From NCBI GenBank assembly GCA_030737875.1, contig CM060912.1, positions 878,873,199-878,937,198 on the forward strand: DNA of 64,000 bases, given 5' to 3'. Source of the DNA: Allium sativum. Lineage: Eukaryota; Streptophyta; Magnoliopsida; Asparagales; Amaryllidaceae. The notes below the pieces were generated by a model. The model was given only the letters and a program-made list of their open reading frames with translations, did no database searches and was not told the origin of the DNA. Shown here in pieces: positions 37,100 to 49,289 of this stretch (positions within the stretch are counted from its first letter, which is position 1; the number at the start of each line of letters is the position of its first letter). Made by a program: the position numbers and the translations under genes.

Positions 37100-37745
37100 T
37101 TGTATGCTTGAGGTTTTGTGATACAGATACATGTGTAGCACTGCGGTGTGCTTGAGGCTACCAATTTCCCGATCCGGAAGAGTCGTTCACTCGTATCTAA
37201 CACGCATAGGTATGCATCTACTACATACTATAAAGCAGTCATACAAAAAAGTATCATAAGGCACCGCAGTGCACCAGTTCATACCATACGCATCCAAATA
37301 ATGACATGCAATTGTATGCTTGAGGTTTTGTGATACAAATACATGTGTAGCACTGCAGTGTGTTTGCACCATAAAGTTCGTACAAATACATGTGTAGCAC
37401 TGCGGTTGTTTGCACTACGATGTGCACTGAGGTTTTGTGATACAAATACCTGTATCTAACACGCACGCACAAGTATCATCAGGAAGCATCAGTCCATACA
37501 ATACACATCAGTTCATACCATACACGCACAAGTATACACGCACACACACAAGTATTATAAGGCAGCATCAGTCCATACAATACACATTAGTTCATACCAT
37601 ATACGCACAAGTATCATAAGGCAGCATCGATCAGTTCATACTATACACATCCAAAAAATAACACACACATCCGCATCCAAAAGTATCATAAAGTTAACCT
37701 AATACATACACATCCAAAAAATGACATTATAGTAGCATCAGTTCA
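37100..37745. repeat. Irregular tandem repeats 3' of the interrupted gene
   Basis: Two repeat types alternate. One contains ACATGTGTAGCACTGCGGT with GAGGTTTTGTGATACA (at least three copies, 37110-37440). The other, about 60 bp, contains CAGTTCATACCATAC, CACGCACAAGTAT and AAGGCAGCATCAG (at least four copies, 37440-37745). Confidence 0.75.
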
Positions 37746-38103
37746 TACCAGATCAGGACTTGGCGGGGCTGCGGAACTTCCAACTGATTTGTTAGGGATT
37801 TGCGGCTGTGGGGGAGCCAGTCCGAAGTGAGCAGCCACATGTGATGGACCCGCAGCATGTGATGGACCCGCAGCATCAAGACAAGGGGTGAGGTAGTTTG
37901 GCCAGTCAAATTCCTGATCAACTTCTATATCTACCCACTGATCATTTCTCAGGTTCATTGGGGCTTGGTTATCAACATGTATGTCATGGGTGGCTTCCAG
38001 AAATATGCCTGGCAAGGGGGGTAGAACAGTAGCTTCTTGTATCATTGCGTCAAATCTTTCATCTGAATCCATTTCCCATTCCCATCCGTAATAATGCAAA
38101 CAT
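37743..38103 (-). pseudogene. 3' end of an unrecognised gene interrupted by element A
   Basis: On the minus strand an open frame enters from the insertion point at 38103 and ends at TGA 37743. It is rich in acidic residues (DSDERFDAMIQEA, DIEVDQEFDWPN), has a small duplicated AAGPSH word and a Pro-rich end. The first codons come from the other side of element A: with A and one AACAT removed, the frame joins without a stop to 59091-59156. I do not recognise the family. It may be a host gene or an older transposon gene. Confidence 0.55.
38099..38103. repeat. Target-site duplication of element A, left copy (AACAT)
   Basis: AACAT precedes the LTR end TGAAACACCCC at 38104 and recurs at 59086-59090 directly after the other LTR end. 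Confidence 0.9.
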
Positions 38104-38627
38104 TGAAACACCCCACCTTCGTTAAGGTCACTCACAAAGGGAATGCCTTAACTTCGGTGGAGTGCTTTAGGTAAAAGGTGCAGATAAATTACAAGACAGA
38201 CAAATTTAAACAGCGGAAAATAAAACTTTACTTCATTTATAAAACAGTTTGTACAACAATTGTTTTCCAATACCAGAGTATATGTCTTACATAACAAAAT
38301 AAAGAAGCATAAAATAACATTTATATTCCCCAATGTAGCATGAGCCAGCCATAGCAATGGAAAAGGGAATCCAAGAAAAACTTCGACTAATCTTCAAGCT
38401 TGGAAGAAGATATGGTCCAAACTAAGCTGAGCTATTCCCTTACTGACTACTTGGGGGGAAACGGAAGAAAGGAGGACGAAATAAAGTGGGTCAGACAATA
38501 AGTCTGGTAAGTCCAGTTATTACTAGCATTTAAACAGGGAGCAAAGATCATGACATGAATAATCGAAAGTAGGACAATGCTATAGTGTCAAGATATCAAA
38601 AGACAGGCCAAGGCAAGATATACAACA

Positions 38628-39755
38628 TGTTGACCCGCTTTTTAGTCAAAGCAGTCACATAGGGAATCTATGATCAACAACACACTAGAGTATTGGAAGC
38701 ATCGTCAGAAGATAGGAAGCGATTTGGTTGAAGTCGCATCACAAACAAGGAAAGGCCCAAAACTCCTATCAGATGACCTTTTTTGGGCCCAAAAACAGCA
38801 ATTACGGAGCATAGCTCCGTAACTCTTATAGCCTACTGAACCAGCTTCGAATCGAGCTTTCGTTTGGCTAAAACGGACTTACGGTTTGAAAGTTATGCTC
38901 GTTTCCGTGAACGCGTGCAGAACCGGAAACTTGGAATTTAGCATTGCATAGATCCTCGGATCGGATCGGATAAGTCGGTTCGGATCGGATTAAGGCATTC
39001 CGCCTTTACCAACTCAGCATCTTCCCTTTAATACTTAGATGTCGGCTCGGATCGGAGACCCCGGTTCGGATCGGGATAAGGCAGACCCAACCCGCTTCAC
39101 ACCAAATCCTCACAAGAGTACGCTTGCCTTTGGACACTCCGGTTCGGATTGGATGGAGAACCAAACCGACCCCCTTCGACCTGCTACTGCACTTCAGAGT
39201 TGACCTATTCTTGTGGCACCATTTCCTCCTACTTTCATGGATCACCTTCCACATGGCCTTACACGAATTGGAGAGGCTTTCTCCCATTTTGCCACTTAGT
39301 CACCACGTCCTATCAAGGCGTTGGATTGGGGACACTTGTCATTCATTCGGATCTCCCCAGGGCTTCTCTACGCCCATAAGTACACCCTCATATGGCCATT
39401 TCAAGGGATCTTTTGGCTCCCACTCATCATGACTTCCACCATTACTTCACGCAAGGCCATTGCTCAATAAGGAAGCCAAGTTCCACACTATAACACGAGG
39501 ATTTCATGTATAATCTCCACTTTTCTCACTTCTTTTCATTGTAAACACGAGGATTTCGTGTATAAACTACAAGCAAATAACATTGTAATAGCTTCTTAGG
39601 ATTTAAGAAACTATAAAGTGGACGTAGGCTTGGTTTGAGCCGAACCACTATAAAAATCTCGTGTGTCTCTTATTTTACTACTTTTTCTGTATTAATCTGT
39701 GATTGTGAGGTTTTCACACAATATTTGGGTGTTAGTGCCATTTTTTGGTCTAACA
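38628..39755 (+). repeat. Left (5') LTR of element C
   Basis: Begins TGTTGACCCGCTTTTTAG. It carries repeated CGGATCGGAT and GGTTCGGATCGG words (38950-39165). It ends TTTTGGTCTAACA. Confidence 0.95.
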
Positions 39756-39775
39756 TTTTGGCGTGCCAGGAAGGG
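39756..39775 (+). other. Primer-binding region of element C
   Basis: TTTTGGCGTGCCAGGAAGGG follows the LTR directly, similar in style to the D primer region. The tRNA is not assigned. Confidence 0.6.
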
Positions 39776-39827
39776 GGGGGCACACGACAGCTTCAACTTC
39801 TGCTTGGATTATTTGGCTTTTGGATCG

Positions 39828-41276
39828 ATGGCTAAGCGAAAGGTTTCCCGTGTTGAAGGCGAAGGCATGAGAAACGAGGCAAGCCATGAAGCTTCCTCAC
39901 ATGAAAACCCATCAGCATACTTGACGCGAGAAGAGATGGATGGCGTTCTCACCGAATTGAGAGCTCAGATGGCAAGGCAAGATGACCTCCTTCGCAAACA
40001 ATAGGAGATGATTAACCAATTCTTCGCTCGGATGGAAGGAAGGCCGAGCAACAACGTACAACTCATGGGAAATGGAATAGAATTAGCCCCAGCAGCAGCT
40101 GCAAACCAGATAGGTTCTGATCCGATCCGAACCGAAGGCACGAATGGACTTGGGGGCAATACCCCTCAACAACCAATAGCTCCGACGCGTAATATTTCTG
40201 ATGGAAATGCAAAAGCTCAAGGTTCAGGGCGAGCACGACCAACCTCCGCACTGGTTCAGATCGGCAATACCACACAGCTTCAGCATCAAGCTCCCCGGTT
40301 CGGAAGAGGAGAACCTGATCGGATCGGTACATCCGACCCGAACCGTGCACCTCTCCATGACCTCCCTCGCTTCTCCGAGCCACAACAAGGGGGCACCTCC
40401 GAACCGAACCGAATGGCCTTCCAAGCTCCCCATATTTTTTTGAACTCTTCTAGACTCAACAGTGGGGGCACCAGTTCTGAACTTAGCAGCTTGCAACAGA
40501 TCTTTAAAGGCGATCGGTTCGCCAATCTCATTGAACGGCTCTCTAGAGGTCACACTTATCAGAATAACATGGATGATGTCAATCACAACACATTCACTCA
40601 GAAAATCAGGAATTCCCGCAATCCACCAGATTTCAAACTTCCACAACTGGAGCCGTACAACGGCAGGACGGATCCTACCGTGCACCTGATGCGCTACAAA
40701 CATCATATGGAAGTTCAATCAGCATCGGAAAACGTCATGGCGAAGTGCTTCCCTCTCTTCTTGACTGATATTGCTGCTATATGGATTCGGCAGCTGGAAT
40801 CTGAATCGATCAACAACTGGAACATGTTGGTTGCTCGCTTTATTGAACAGTTTCGGGTCCACATCGCTCGACCCAAGAATGTCATGTCTCTCACCACAAT
40901 CAAGCAGAGACCCAGAGAAACTCTGCGCTCATTTTTGGAAATGTTCAACGTTGCAGCAGCATCAGTTGATCGACCTGAGCCATCTATGGTATTGATGGCG
41001 GCAGTATCTGGTGTTCTGGACAACTCGGAGTTCAAAAAATCCTTGTACCGAGACCCACCACGGAATCTCAGCGAGTTCTACCTTAAATCGGATAGATTTC
41101 TGCGTGAAGAAGACGCGATGTCCGAAAAGAAAATCCTCGATGTCAACATGCTCAAAGACGGAGAACCGTCTGATCTGGTAAAGGCAAAGGAAAAGTTGCC
41201 GTCAAGAATGACCGCAACGCTCAGCCCCGTAGAGGGCCTAGATATGAAAAGTACACCGAACTCAATTCAACCTTGA
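39828..41276 (+). pseudogene. Gag of element C, one internal stop
   Basis: One frame runs from ATG 39828 (MAKRKVSRVEGEG) to 41276 with a single TAG at 40002-40004, probably a former Gln codon (RKQ-stop-EMINQFF). The N-terminal linker carries repeated DPIR, DPNR and EPNR words. The Gag core spans about 40630-41060: LEPYNGRTDPTVHLMRYKHH, CFPLFLTDIAAIWIRQL, FIEQFRVHIARP, LTTIKQRPRETLRSFLEMFN. The similarity to D Gag is evident in layout. Near 41190-41230 the frame shifts to the zinc-knuckle part. Confidence 0.88.
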
Positions 41277-41566
41277 CTGACATTTACGTGAACACAAACG
41301 GTGACGTCTCCTATCCAAAGCCTCCCAGGAGGGAGCCATCGCAAAGAGAACGCGATTCTGAAAAATACTGCATGTTTCACGATATGGACGGTCATGACAC
41401 AAATGACTGTAGATACTTGCGAGACCTGATTGAGGAATGGGTTAGATGCGGAGAGCTACCAGAGTATGTGAAACAACCTACAACACCTGCACCCGCGCTG
41501 CCACCACCTGCCCCCCGGAGAGGGAATGATCCTGGATCGAGCTCTCATGGGCTAATCATCAACTGA
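41273..41566 (+). pseudogene. C-terminal zinc-knuckle part of element C Gag
   Basis: This part continues Gag after a frameshift (real start about 41215 in this frame, with RYEKYTELNSTLTDIYVNTN). It contains YCMFHDMDGHDTNDCRYL, the C-x2-H...GH-x3-DC knuckle used by Tat-type Gags, then a Pro-rich tail and TGA at 41564. No protease motif follows, so translation of this element ends at Gag. Confidence 0.82.
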
Positions 41567-41771
41567 TCTGGATTGGACCACTATGCGTATTCAGCATTTC
41601 TTAGGATTTAAGATACGTCTTTTTGATTTCTTTAGGTTTTCCGATTAGCTAAATTGGAGTACACACGTTCGGGGTTAGGATTTAGCTCCAATGCGTGCTC
41701 TGCACTCGATAACAAACCAATCAGGATTATCTTTGGTTTTGTATTTGGAATTGAATAAGGAAGGACTTTCC
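41567..41771. other. Non-coding spacer after gag in element C
   Basis: AT-rich sequence without an open frame. No pol remnant is visible. Confidence 0.6.
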
Positions 41772-42153
41772 GAGCATGTATTATGTTTGGCGAATTTAAG
41801 TATCTTTTCAGGTTGTGGCAGGATTCTCAATCTCAAATAAAGTATGGCTTATACTTATCTCAGACCCCTAGGCATGGATTATGCCTAGGGACAGACTGTC
41901 TTGTCAGGTTTTGGCAAGTATAGCTCTATCTCGACATGAGTATGGATTGTACTCACTAGGATTCTTAAGCATGGATTATACTAAGGAACAACGAACGATC
42001 TTGTCAGGATTGGGCAAAGAAACTCAATAAAACTCGAGTTTGACTTATGCTCAGTTTGAACTTCCTGGTATGGCTTATACCCGGAAGGTTAGGTCCCTCG
42101 TCGGGTTTTGGCAGGATGATTTGAACGTCTCTTGAGTATGGTTTATGCTCAAA
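41772..42153 (+). repeat. Array of covarying short hairpins, main part, in element C
   Basis: A degenerate repeat of about 97 bp carries two hairpins per unit. Stem / loop / stem: AGCAT GTATT ATGTT (41773), AGTAT GGCTT ATACT (41841), CCCTAGGCAT GGATT ATGCCTAGGG (41866), TGAGTAT GGATT GTACTCA (41937), an imperfect CTTAAGCAT GGATT ATACTAAG (41964), CTTCCTGGTAT GGCTT ATACCCGGAAG (42061, one mismatch) and TTGAGTAT GGTTT ATGCTCAA (42132). Between them a TGTCAGGTTTTGGCAGG-like word recurs about every 95-101 bp. Confidence 0.8.
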
Positions 42154-42158
42154 CAAAC
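42154..42158. repeat. Target-site duplication of solo LTR B, left copy (CAAAC)
   Basis: CAAAC here and at 47294-47298 flank the solo LTR. Confidence 0.88.
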
Positions 42159-44739
42159 TGAGACGACCCCAAACCCCGTACTGACGGTGGCAAGGGTAAT
42201 CCGTAGAATATAACACATAAACAGATAATAGCAGAACAGAATTAAATAAATACACCAGAAAATGAACAATAGAATATACTGGATAAACGTAATCATCAGA
42301 GTTACACAGTATACAGGATCATACTTAGTACAAATACAGTTCAGCTATACATAAATGTCTACAGCGGAAAACAAACAAAATATGTACAATAGGAGCTGAA
42401 CAGCATAAAATAGATAAATGATAGAATCCATCTTCAGCTCCAGCTATCCAGAAAGAGCCAGCTAAACCTGAAAAAAAGGCTGCCCGTGTAGAAAAAGGGG
42501 CACCCGAGTTTGAAAGTGAAACAAACTACGAATCGGTCATGGGACTGGTATGAGAAATCTACTCAATACATTTATAATATGGCAAATCACAGGACCATGC
42601 CACTTTCGTGGTACGAGTTTACTCCATTGGATTGCCAGTGCTTTAAAAACAAATCTTTCTTTTAAACATTGCAATGCTTTTTATAAAAATGAAGCCATTA
42701 TAAGACTCAGTTCCCATCACACAATGTAACGCAAACCGGAGGATAGAGTTTTACCTTATAATGGCCAAAATATGCTTGATATGACTAAAACAAAAGCATT
42801 TGATATTATTACTAGTGTTTATATGTTTCAAAAACTATTTCAATCATAACTATCAATCATAGACGGCATGGGTACCATATATCATGTCGCCATATATATA
42901 TATACAATCAAAACCGCACGATGTCGTATTGGGAAATTGGATTTCCGTCATGAACCAAGGCAAAAGATAGCCCTTACCGAATTCGAGACGCTCTAGCCCG
43001 TGTCTCAGGATCAGAGCTCGAGTAACCCTAGAATCGTCAGGGCCGGTCCACCGATATGGATTAAAATTCCTGAACACTGCGTTTCTCCACCCTATGGGGC
43101 GTCAATGAGCCACTGAATGACTCCATCGATCCCGGATCGACCGATATATATGAGGCGCCTCGCAATCCATCATCCACACAAGTAAAATGTCAGGCCATGT
43201 AAAAACACCGACACAACTCCTAGCTAGAAGGAAACGCATGCCCTCCCTAAGGTCCTTCTCCCGTTTCTGGTTCATACCGGGGTGTGAGGCTCGCGAATTC
43301 ACGTTATACACAAAGCTACGCCACACAGGCGGTGCTTTGATCATCACCACAAGACTTTGCTTTTCAACAGAAGCCCTGATCATTTGCCACTTAGGTATGC
43401 CACACTAGCAATTCATGCCATGCGACTGATGTCCATCGATATACAACCTCTGAGCTCGTGCGTTTCAGAGAAGGGCGTTAAGCAAAAGAATAAATTCTCC
43501 GCCGCCAAACAGATGTATATTTAATAGAGATCAATCAACATAGAATAAAATTCGATGTCAGACACACAGTCCATTTACAAGTCTGTTCGGGGTCTGAACG
43601 AAACCGGAGGCACTATATACCTCGCAAACCCATCGATCACCACGTACGTCTGGACGATCACCACTCGTTATCCATATTTCGGGATGCCTCCCAATCAGGA
43701 CCTCGGTTACCATCCAAACGAGGTGAAGATCTCCGGTCTTCGACCACCGTCTTCATCTTCGATTTCTTATCGTCGATTCAGTTATTCAGAATGGGATAAA
43801 CCCAGACTTTCTGAACAACTCGCATATATAATAAACAAGTGCAACACTAACATACACACGCATCATTTCAATTCATTAGTCACTAACCGTCAATCAGTAA
43901 GAGAACGATTTCCTAAATATTAACCCCGAAGGCCGTAACCAACATCAGATCAACACCCAGGAAACCATTCGACTTAGCCAACCTTCAGTTAATTTCTAAA
44001 TCACATCCATATCGTTTATAATATTTTATAATGATTTATTGCTATTTTTGTTTATTTTAAAATAGCCAATTTATTCAAAACGACGCTTCGGGCCATAACG
44101 CGGTCGTGGCGCTGTTTTTCTCCAAATTTGATTTACACATATCTAAAAATCTAACCGTTGGATCTTCACCAAATTTACATCATTAGAAAGATCTTTTCAA
44201 AACGAATCCAATGGTTCCAGTTTCGGGAAAATCCGACGGTCGGATCGCCCGGTATAATCGTTTGAAGTTTCGATTTCAAAATACGAACTGCAGCGTCGTT
44301 ATTCGATTAAATATAATTATATATATATATATATAATCGATTATGGCGCTGTTTTTCTTCAGATTTGAATTAAACATTCCAGACAATCCAACCGTTGGAT
44401 TTTTACAAAGTTGGTGCCGTTGGAAAGATATTTCCAAAGCGAACCCAACGGTTTCGATTTCAGGAAAATCTGATGGTCAGATCTCCCGGTATAATCGTTT
44501 GAAATCACGGTTTCAAAATACGAATTGCAGCGTCGTTATTCGATATATTTTCAATTCTATTTATATATATATATCGATTCTTCGATTTTAAAACTATATT
44601 CTTTTCATACATTGGATAAAAATGATATTTTTATCTAACTGTCTTCTATTTCAACACTTCACTATTTTTAACAATTCATTTATATAATAAAAATGTGCTT
44701 TTTAATGTAAAACAATTTATTTCAAAACACGACTATTTT

Positions 44740-44870
44740 ATATAGTTAATATAGGTGATAAAAATAGGATTTTTATTATAAAACAATTTATTTCAAAACA
44801 CGAATATTTTATATAGTTAATATAGGTGATAAAAATAGGATTTTTATTATAAAACAATTTCTTTCAAAAT
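44740..44870. repeat. 70-bp tandem duplication in LTR B
   Basis: AATATAGGTGATAAAAATAG followed by a TTTTTATTATAAAACAATTT block occurs twice, 70 bp apart, with a partial third copy upstream. Confidence 0.75.
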
Positions 44871-45290
44871 ATGAATACCATTCAACACATGAATTTCAAT
44901 TCAACGAATGAATATCGATTCAACACATGAAGGTTTTCTATAGTTTGTATATATAGATAAAAATGTGATTTTTATATTTAAAACACGAATACCATTCAAC
45001 ACATGAATTTCAATTCAACGAATGAATATCGATTCAACACATGAAGGTTTTCTATAGTTTGTATATATAGATAAAAATGTGATTTTTATATTTAAAACAC
45101 GAATACCATTCAACACATGAATTTCAATTCAACGAATGAATATCGATTCAACACATGAAGGTTTTCTATAGTTTGTATATATAGATAAAAATGTGATTTT
45201 TATATTTAAAACACGAATACCATTCAACACATGAATTTCAATTCGATGAATGATTATCGATTCAACACATGAAGGTTTTCTATACAACGA
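44867..45290. repeat. 114-bp tandem repeat, about 4 copies, in LTR B
   Basis: TTCAACACATGAATTTCAAT starts at 44881, 44995, 45109 and 45223, an exact 114-bp period. Confidence 0.92.
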
Positions 45291-47298
45291 ATAAATATAG
45301 TTTCAACAAATGAAAATAATTCAAACACATGAATATTATTCAAAATTTCGGCAGCATAACGGCAGGGTAGTTAAAACCGGGACCGTCCCTAGTACGGCTC
45401 CTCGCTCTACCTTAAAACCTCGCGGTTTTTGACAATGGGGAATCGTGCATCTAGTTCGCACGCAGGCGGCAGGTATATTTTTTTCATTTCCACAAACTAA
45501 TCCTATGTGGTTTCAACCAAATATTTCTCAACCACAAACGGGTATTTTTCAACCACAATCAATCAATATCAACCACAAACAATCCCAATCAACCATTCGC
45601 TATCAATCAATTTTCACACCAATCACAACCAATAAATATCGTCCATGGTTTGTGGACGAGGGGCGTTTATATATATAGCAATTCACTTCTATTTCAACAC
45701 ATATATAATTTTTACAACGCATATATAACTTATACATCGAACGCACAACGCATACAACGCTTATATAAGAGGTGTACAACGCTTATATAACTCATACATC
45801 GACTATATAATTTATACATCGTCGTTTTCCATATCGTTTATAAATTAGAAATCTTACATTGGGTTCCACTCCACCAAAAATAGCAGAAGGCTCAGAAAAA
45901 TACGCGGTCTCTTCTAAAATGTAGAAGGCGTCCCCACGGTCACGATGTTTCCTGTTTCATCGAATTTCATCAAGAAACGAAAAAGATATGATTTTTCAAA
46001 GTTTGCAACGGTTTAAAGGTGTTAAAACTGTTGAAAATATATATAGCCGTACCTCAGCTGAAAGGGTCAAAACAAGGTTTGGATTTATCTCGAAATCTGC
46101 GTAGCTATTCGTCAATCGGCCTTCGCAGCGTTGAAGGGGGAGGAGAGGTGCGCCAGGCGCTGGTGGTGGGGTCCAGTTCGACGCTGGCAGGAGGTGGCGG
46201 CGGCGAGTGGAAGTCGCCAACTTCTAGGCGTCGATCCAGGCGCTACAGGCCACGAAAAAATCCAATCTTTATATGGATGTGAAGATCGTGAGAAGCTCTA
46301 CAAAATCTTCAACTGGAGGAGGGGCTAATTTTGCGTGGATTGATCGGAAAGTGGACGGGAAGATTTGAACGTGTTTCCGTTGTTCGTCGGGGAGAGAGAA
46401 AAGGGAATTTTCCTTTTTTTTAAAAAAATTATGATTGGCCAGTGGGTTTTAAAGGGGTTTTCTTACACGACCACCAATCTAAACCCAATGACTGTCGTCC
46501 CTAGTGTTTTACCCCCATTCCGAACACAATGGGATATGTTTCATAGGCCTATTCGACTGTTTCACTCAGTTTTCCTTCAAATTAAAATATAAAACATTCA
46601 ATATTCGATTTGAACGTGCATTTCAATTTGCCAGGGCCACAAACTGATTCGAAAAATTCCAGAAAAATAAATCTGGCTATGTTTTGACGATACGGTCCCA
46701 ACAAAACTAGTTTCGTCGAATTCTGAGACCGTTTGCAAAAAGGCCCATTTCTGGTCGATCCAATTTAACTGTAATTGACCAAAACACGTTTTCCTTTGCC
46801 ACGCTCACATACTAGATTCAAAAATTATGAAATTTGATACCTAGAAATAACTTCACATCCCGGATCCAACAAAAGTGGTTTCGTCGAATTCCGAGGTCGT
46901 ATGCAAAATGGCCATTTTCACGGGCTATATAAATTCCATAGCGACCTTTCTGAAAATTCATTTGGCCATAACTTTTGCTTTCCGCTATGAAAATTCGATT
47001 TTTCAGATTCGTTAGAAAGATATTCACTAACAGATTTAAATATTTTTGGTTTCACTCAAATCCGTTTTGTTTTGCACCCGGTACAGTCCGACAAAGTTTG
47101 AATTCAATTTTTGAAACTACAGCGCCATTTCAGGCCTTGTTTATAATTAGAATTAATTATATTCGTTTTCAAACGTCGATTCAAACTCAGTTTTCATTGC
47201 TATTATTTAAAATATTTGTTTTAAATATTTAAAATCCATTATTTTAGCCAATTTAAAAATTTTAAATTGGTTCAGATTTTCTGGGTCGTTATACAAAC

Positions 47299-47484
47299 GC
47301 CCAAGCATGGTTTATGCTCAAAAGTGTAATCAATTTTGTCATGATTTGACACACCTTTTTGCTCTCTTTTCTTCACAGGTATGGATTATACTTGCAGCTG
47401 GCAGGCGCAGCGTGGCCTAGGATTTCTTGGATTATCCAGAACACATCTTCCTTCGTTTAGCAAGATATGTTCTGGAGGGCAAAA
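47299..47484 (+). repeat. Distal part of the hairpin array and polypurine tract of element C
   Basis: After the solo LTR the array resumes: AGCAT GGTTT ATGCT (47304) and CAGGTAT GGATT ATACTTG (47376, one wobble). The tract GGAGGGCAAAA (47474-47484) then leads into the right LTR. Confidence 0.75.
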
Positions 47485-48586
47485 TGTTGACCCGCTTTTT
47501 AGTCAAAGCAGTCACACAGGGAATCTATGATCAACAACACACTTGCGCATTGGAAGCGTCGTCAGAAGACAGGAAGCGATTTGGTTGAAGTCGCATCACA
47601 AACAAGGAAAGGCCCGAAACTCCTATCAAATGACCTTTTTTGGGCCTGAAAACAGTAATTACGGAGCTAAGCTCTGTAATCCTTGTAGCCCTCTGAACCA
47701 GCTTCGAATCGAGCTTTCGTTTGGCTAAAACGAACATACGGTTTGAAAGTTATGCTCATTTCCGTGAACGCGTGCAGAACCGGAAACTTGGAATTTAGCA
47801 TTGAATAGATGCTCGGATTGGATCGGATACGGATCGGATTAAGGCATCCCGCCTTCACCAACTCAGCATCTTCCCTTCAATACTTAGATGTTGGCTCGGA
47901 TCGGAGACCCCGCTTCGGATCGGGATAAGGCAGACCCGACCCGCTTCACACCAAATCCTCACAAGAGCACGCTTGGCTTTGGACACTTCGGATCGGATGG
48001 AGAACCGAACCGACCCCCTTCGACCTGCTACTGCACTTCAGAGTTGACCTATTCTTGTGGCACCATTTCCTCCTACTTTCATGGATCACCTTCCACATGG
48101 CCTTATACGAATTGGAGAGGCTTTCTCCCATTTTGCCACTTAGTCACCACGTCCTATCAAGGCGTTGGATTGGGGACACTTGTCATTCATCCGGATCTCC
48201 CCAGGGCTTCTCTACGCCTATGGCCATTTCAAGGGATCTTTTGGCTCCCACTCATCATGACTTCCACCATTACTTCACGCAAGGCCATTACTCAATAAGG
48301 AAGCCAAGTTCCACACTATAACACGAGGATTTCGTGTATAATCTCCACTTTTATCACTTCTTTTCATTGTAAACATGAGGATTTCGTGTATAAACTGCAA
48401 GCAAACAACATTGTAATAGCTTCTTAGGATTTAAGAAACTATAAAGTGGACGCAGGCCTGGTTTGAGCCGAACCACTATAAAAATCTCGTGTGTCTCCTC
48501 CTATTTTACTTCTTTTTCTGTATTAATCTGTGATTGTGAGGTTTTCACACAATATTTGGGTGTTAGTGCCATTTTTTGGTCTAACA
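47485..48586 (+). repeat. Right (3') LTR of element C
   Basis: Begins TGTTGACCCGC and ends GGTCTAACA. It differs from the left LTR by small indels, for example about 15 bp near 39380 missing here, and by scattered substitutions. Confidence 0.95.
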
Positions 48587-49289
48587 CAACAACACTCATT
48601 TCTATTTCTCTGCTTCGCTACTACCCTGCTATTCTGATTTCCACGTCCCTGCACCGGCTAACTAGTTTCCCAACTAGTAATCCATATACAACGATAATAA
48701 TTACAACGTGATCCCAATCCCCGTAATTGTGTTTACCTTCAGGTGTACATCTATTATGGAAATTCCATTTATTACCTAGATCTAATCTAGGGTTTTCTAT
48801 CGAGCGCTTCCTAGATTCAACTAGGGTTTACGCGACCTAGGTCCAACTAAGGTTTATGCTACCTATTGAGTGCTTCTCAGGTTCAGGGTTTATGCGACCT
48901 AGGTCCAACTAGAGATTATGCTACATGCGTGTGTCATACGGTCCCCGCTAGATTGTAGATACCTGTGCTAGCCCCACCATAGGGTGTATCAAGTCCTACG
49001 GTGGCGACCCGACACGATTCCAGAGTGCACAGTGTATACTACTGATGCCCAGTGCCTGATTTTTCTGCTTCGGAGTGCGTGCATGCGCACACTTCGTTAG
49101 AACCTACACTACTGCACCAACCGTCGTCGTTTTGACCGCTTATAATCAGCCTAATAATCATGCCCCACCCTGCCTAGTTTCAGGGTACCATGATACACCT
49201 ATGTGGATTACTTCTGAAATGGGTCCTCATTACTAGGTTTTCCTTATGGATAAGTTTGTGGGCCTATATTTGCTGATATTACCCACCAA

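Larger units (their letters stand above)
42159..47293 (-). mobile_element. Solo LTR B (Ty3/gypsy), 5.1 kb, inserted in element C
   Basis: The plus strand begins TGAGACGACCCC and ends GGGTCGTTATA. Read on the minus strand the ends are TATAACGACCC and GGGGTCGTCTCA, an imperfect inverted repeat; the first G of a canonical TGTAACGACCC start seems changed to A. A 5-bp duplication CAAAC flanks it. There is no primer site, polypurine tract or coding remnant inside, and no internal direct repeat of its ends, so it is one LTR left after LTR-LTR recombination. The segment 42160-43455 matches 2695-3967 in opposite orientation. Confidence 0.88.
38628..48586 (+). mobile_element. Element C: gag-only (TR-GAG type) LTR retrotransposon, Tat-like, inserted in the A LTR
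   Basis: LTRs are 38628-39755 (1128 bp) and 47485-48586 (1102 bp), TGTTGACCCGC to GGTCTAACA, with the target duplication CAACA (38623-38627 and 48587-48591). A TTGGCGTGCC-type primer region follows the left LTR, and GGAGGGCAAAA precedes the right one. Internally there is a gag gene but no protease, RT or integrase, then a non-coding hairpin array. Without solo LTR B and its duplication the element is about 4.8 kb, the size of the TR-GAG class of non-autonomous elements. It would need enzymes from a relative. Confidence 0.93.

Noticed and set aside
37100..37745. CRISPR-like array
   Set aside because: Repeats are irregular, vary in length and lie in a eukaryotic genome.
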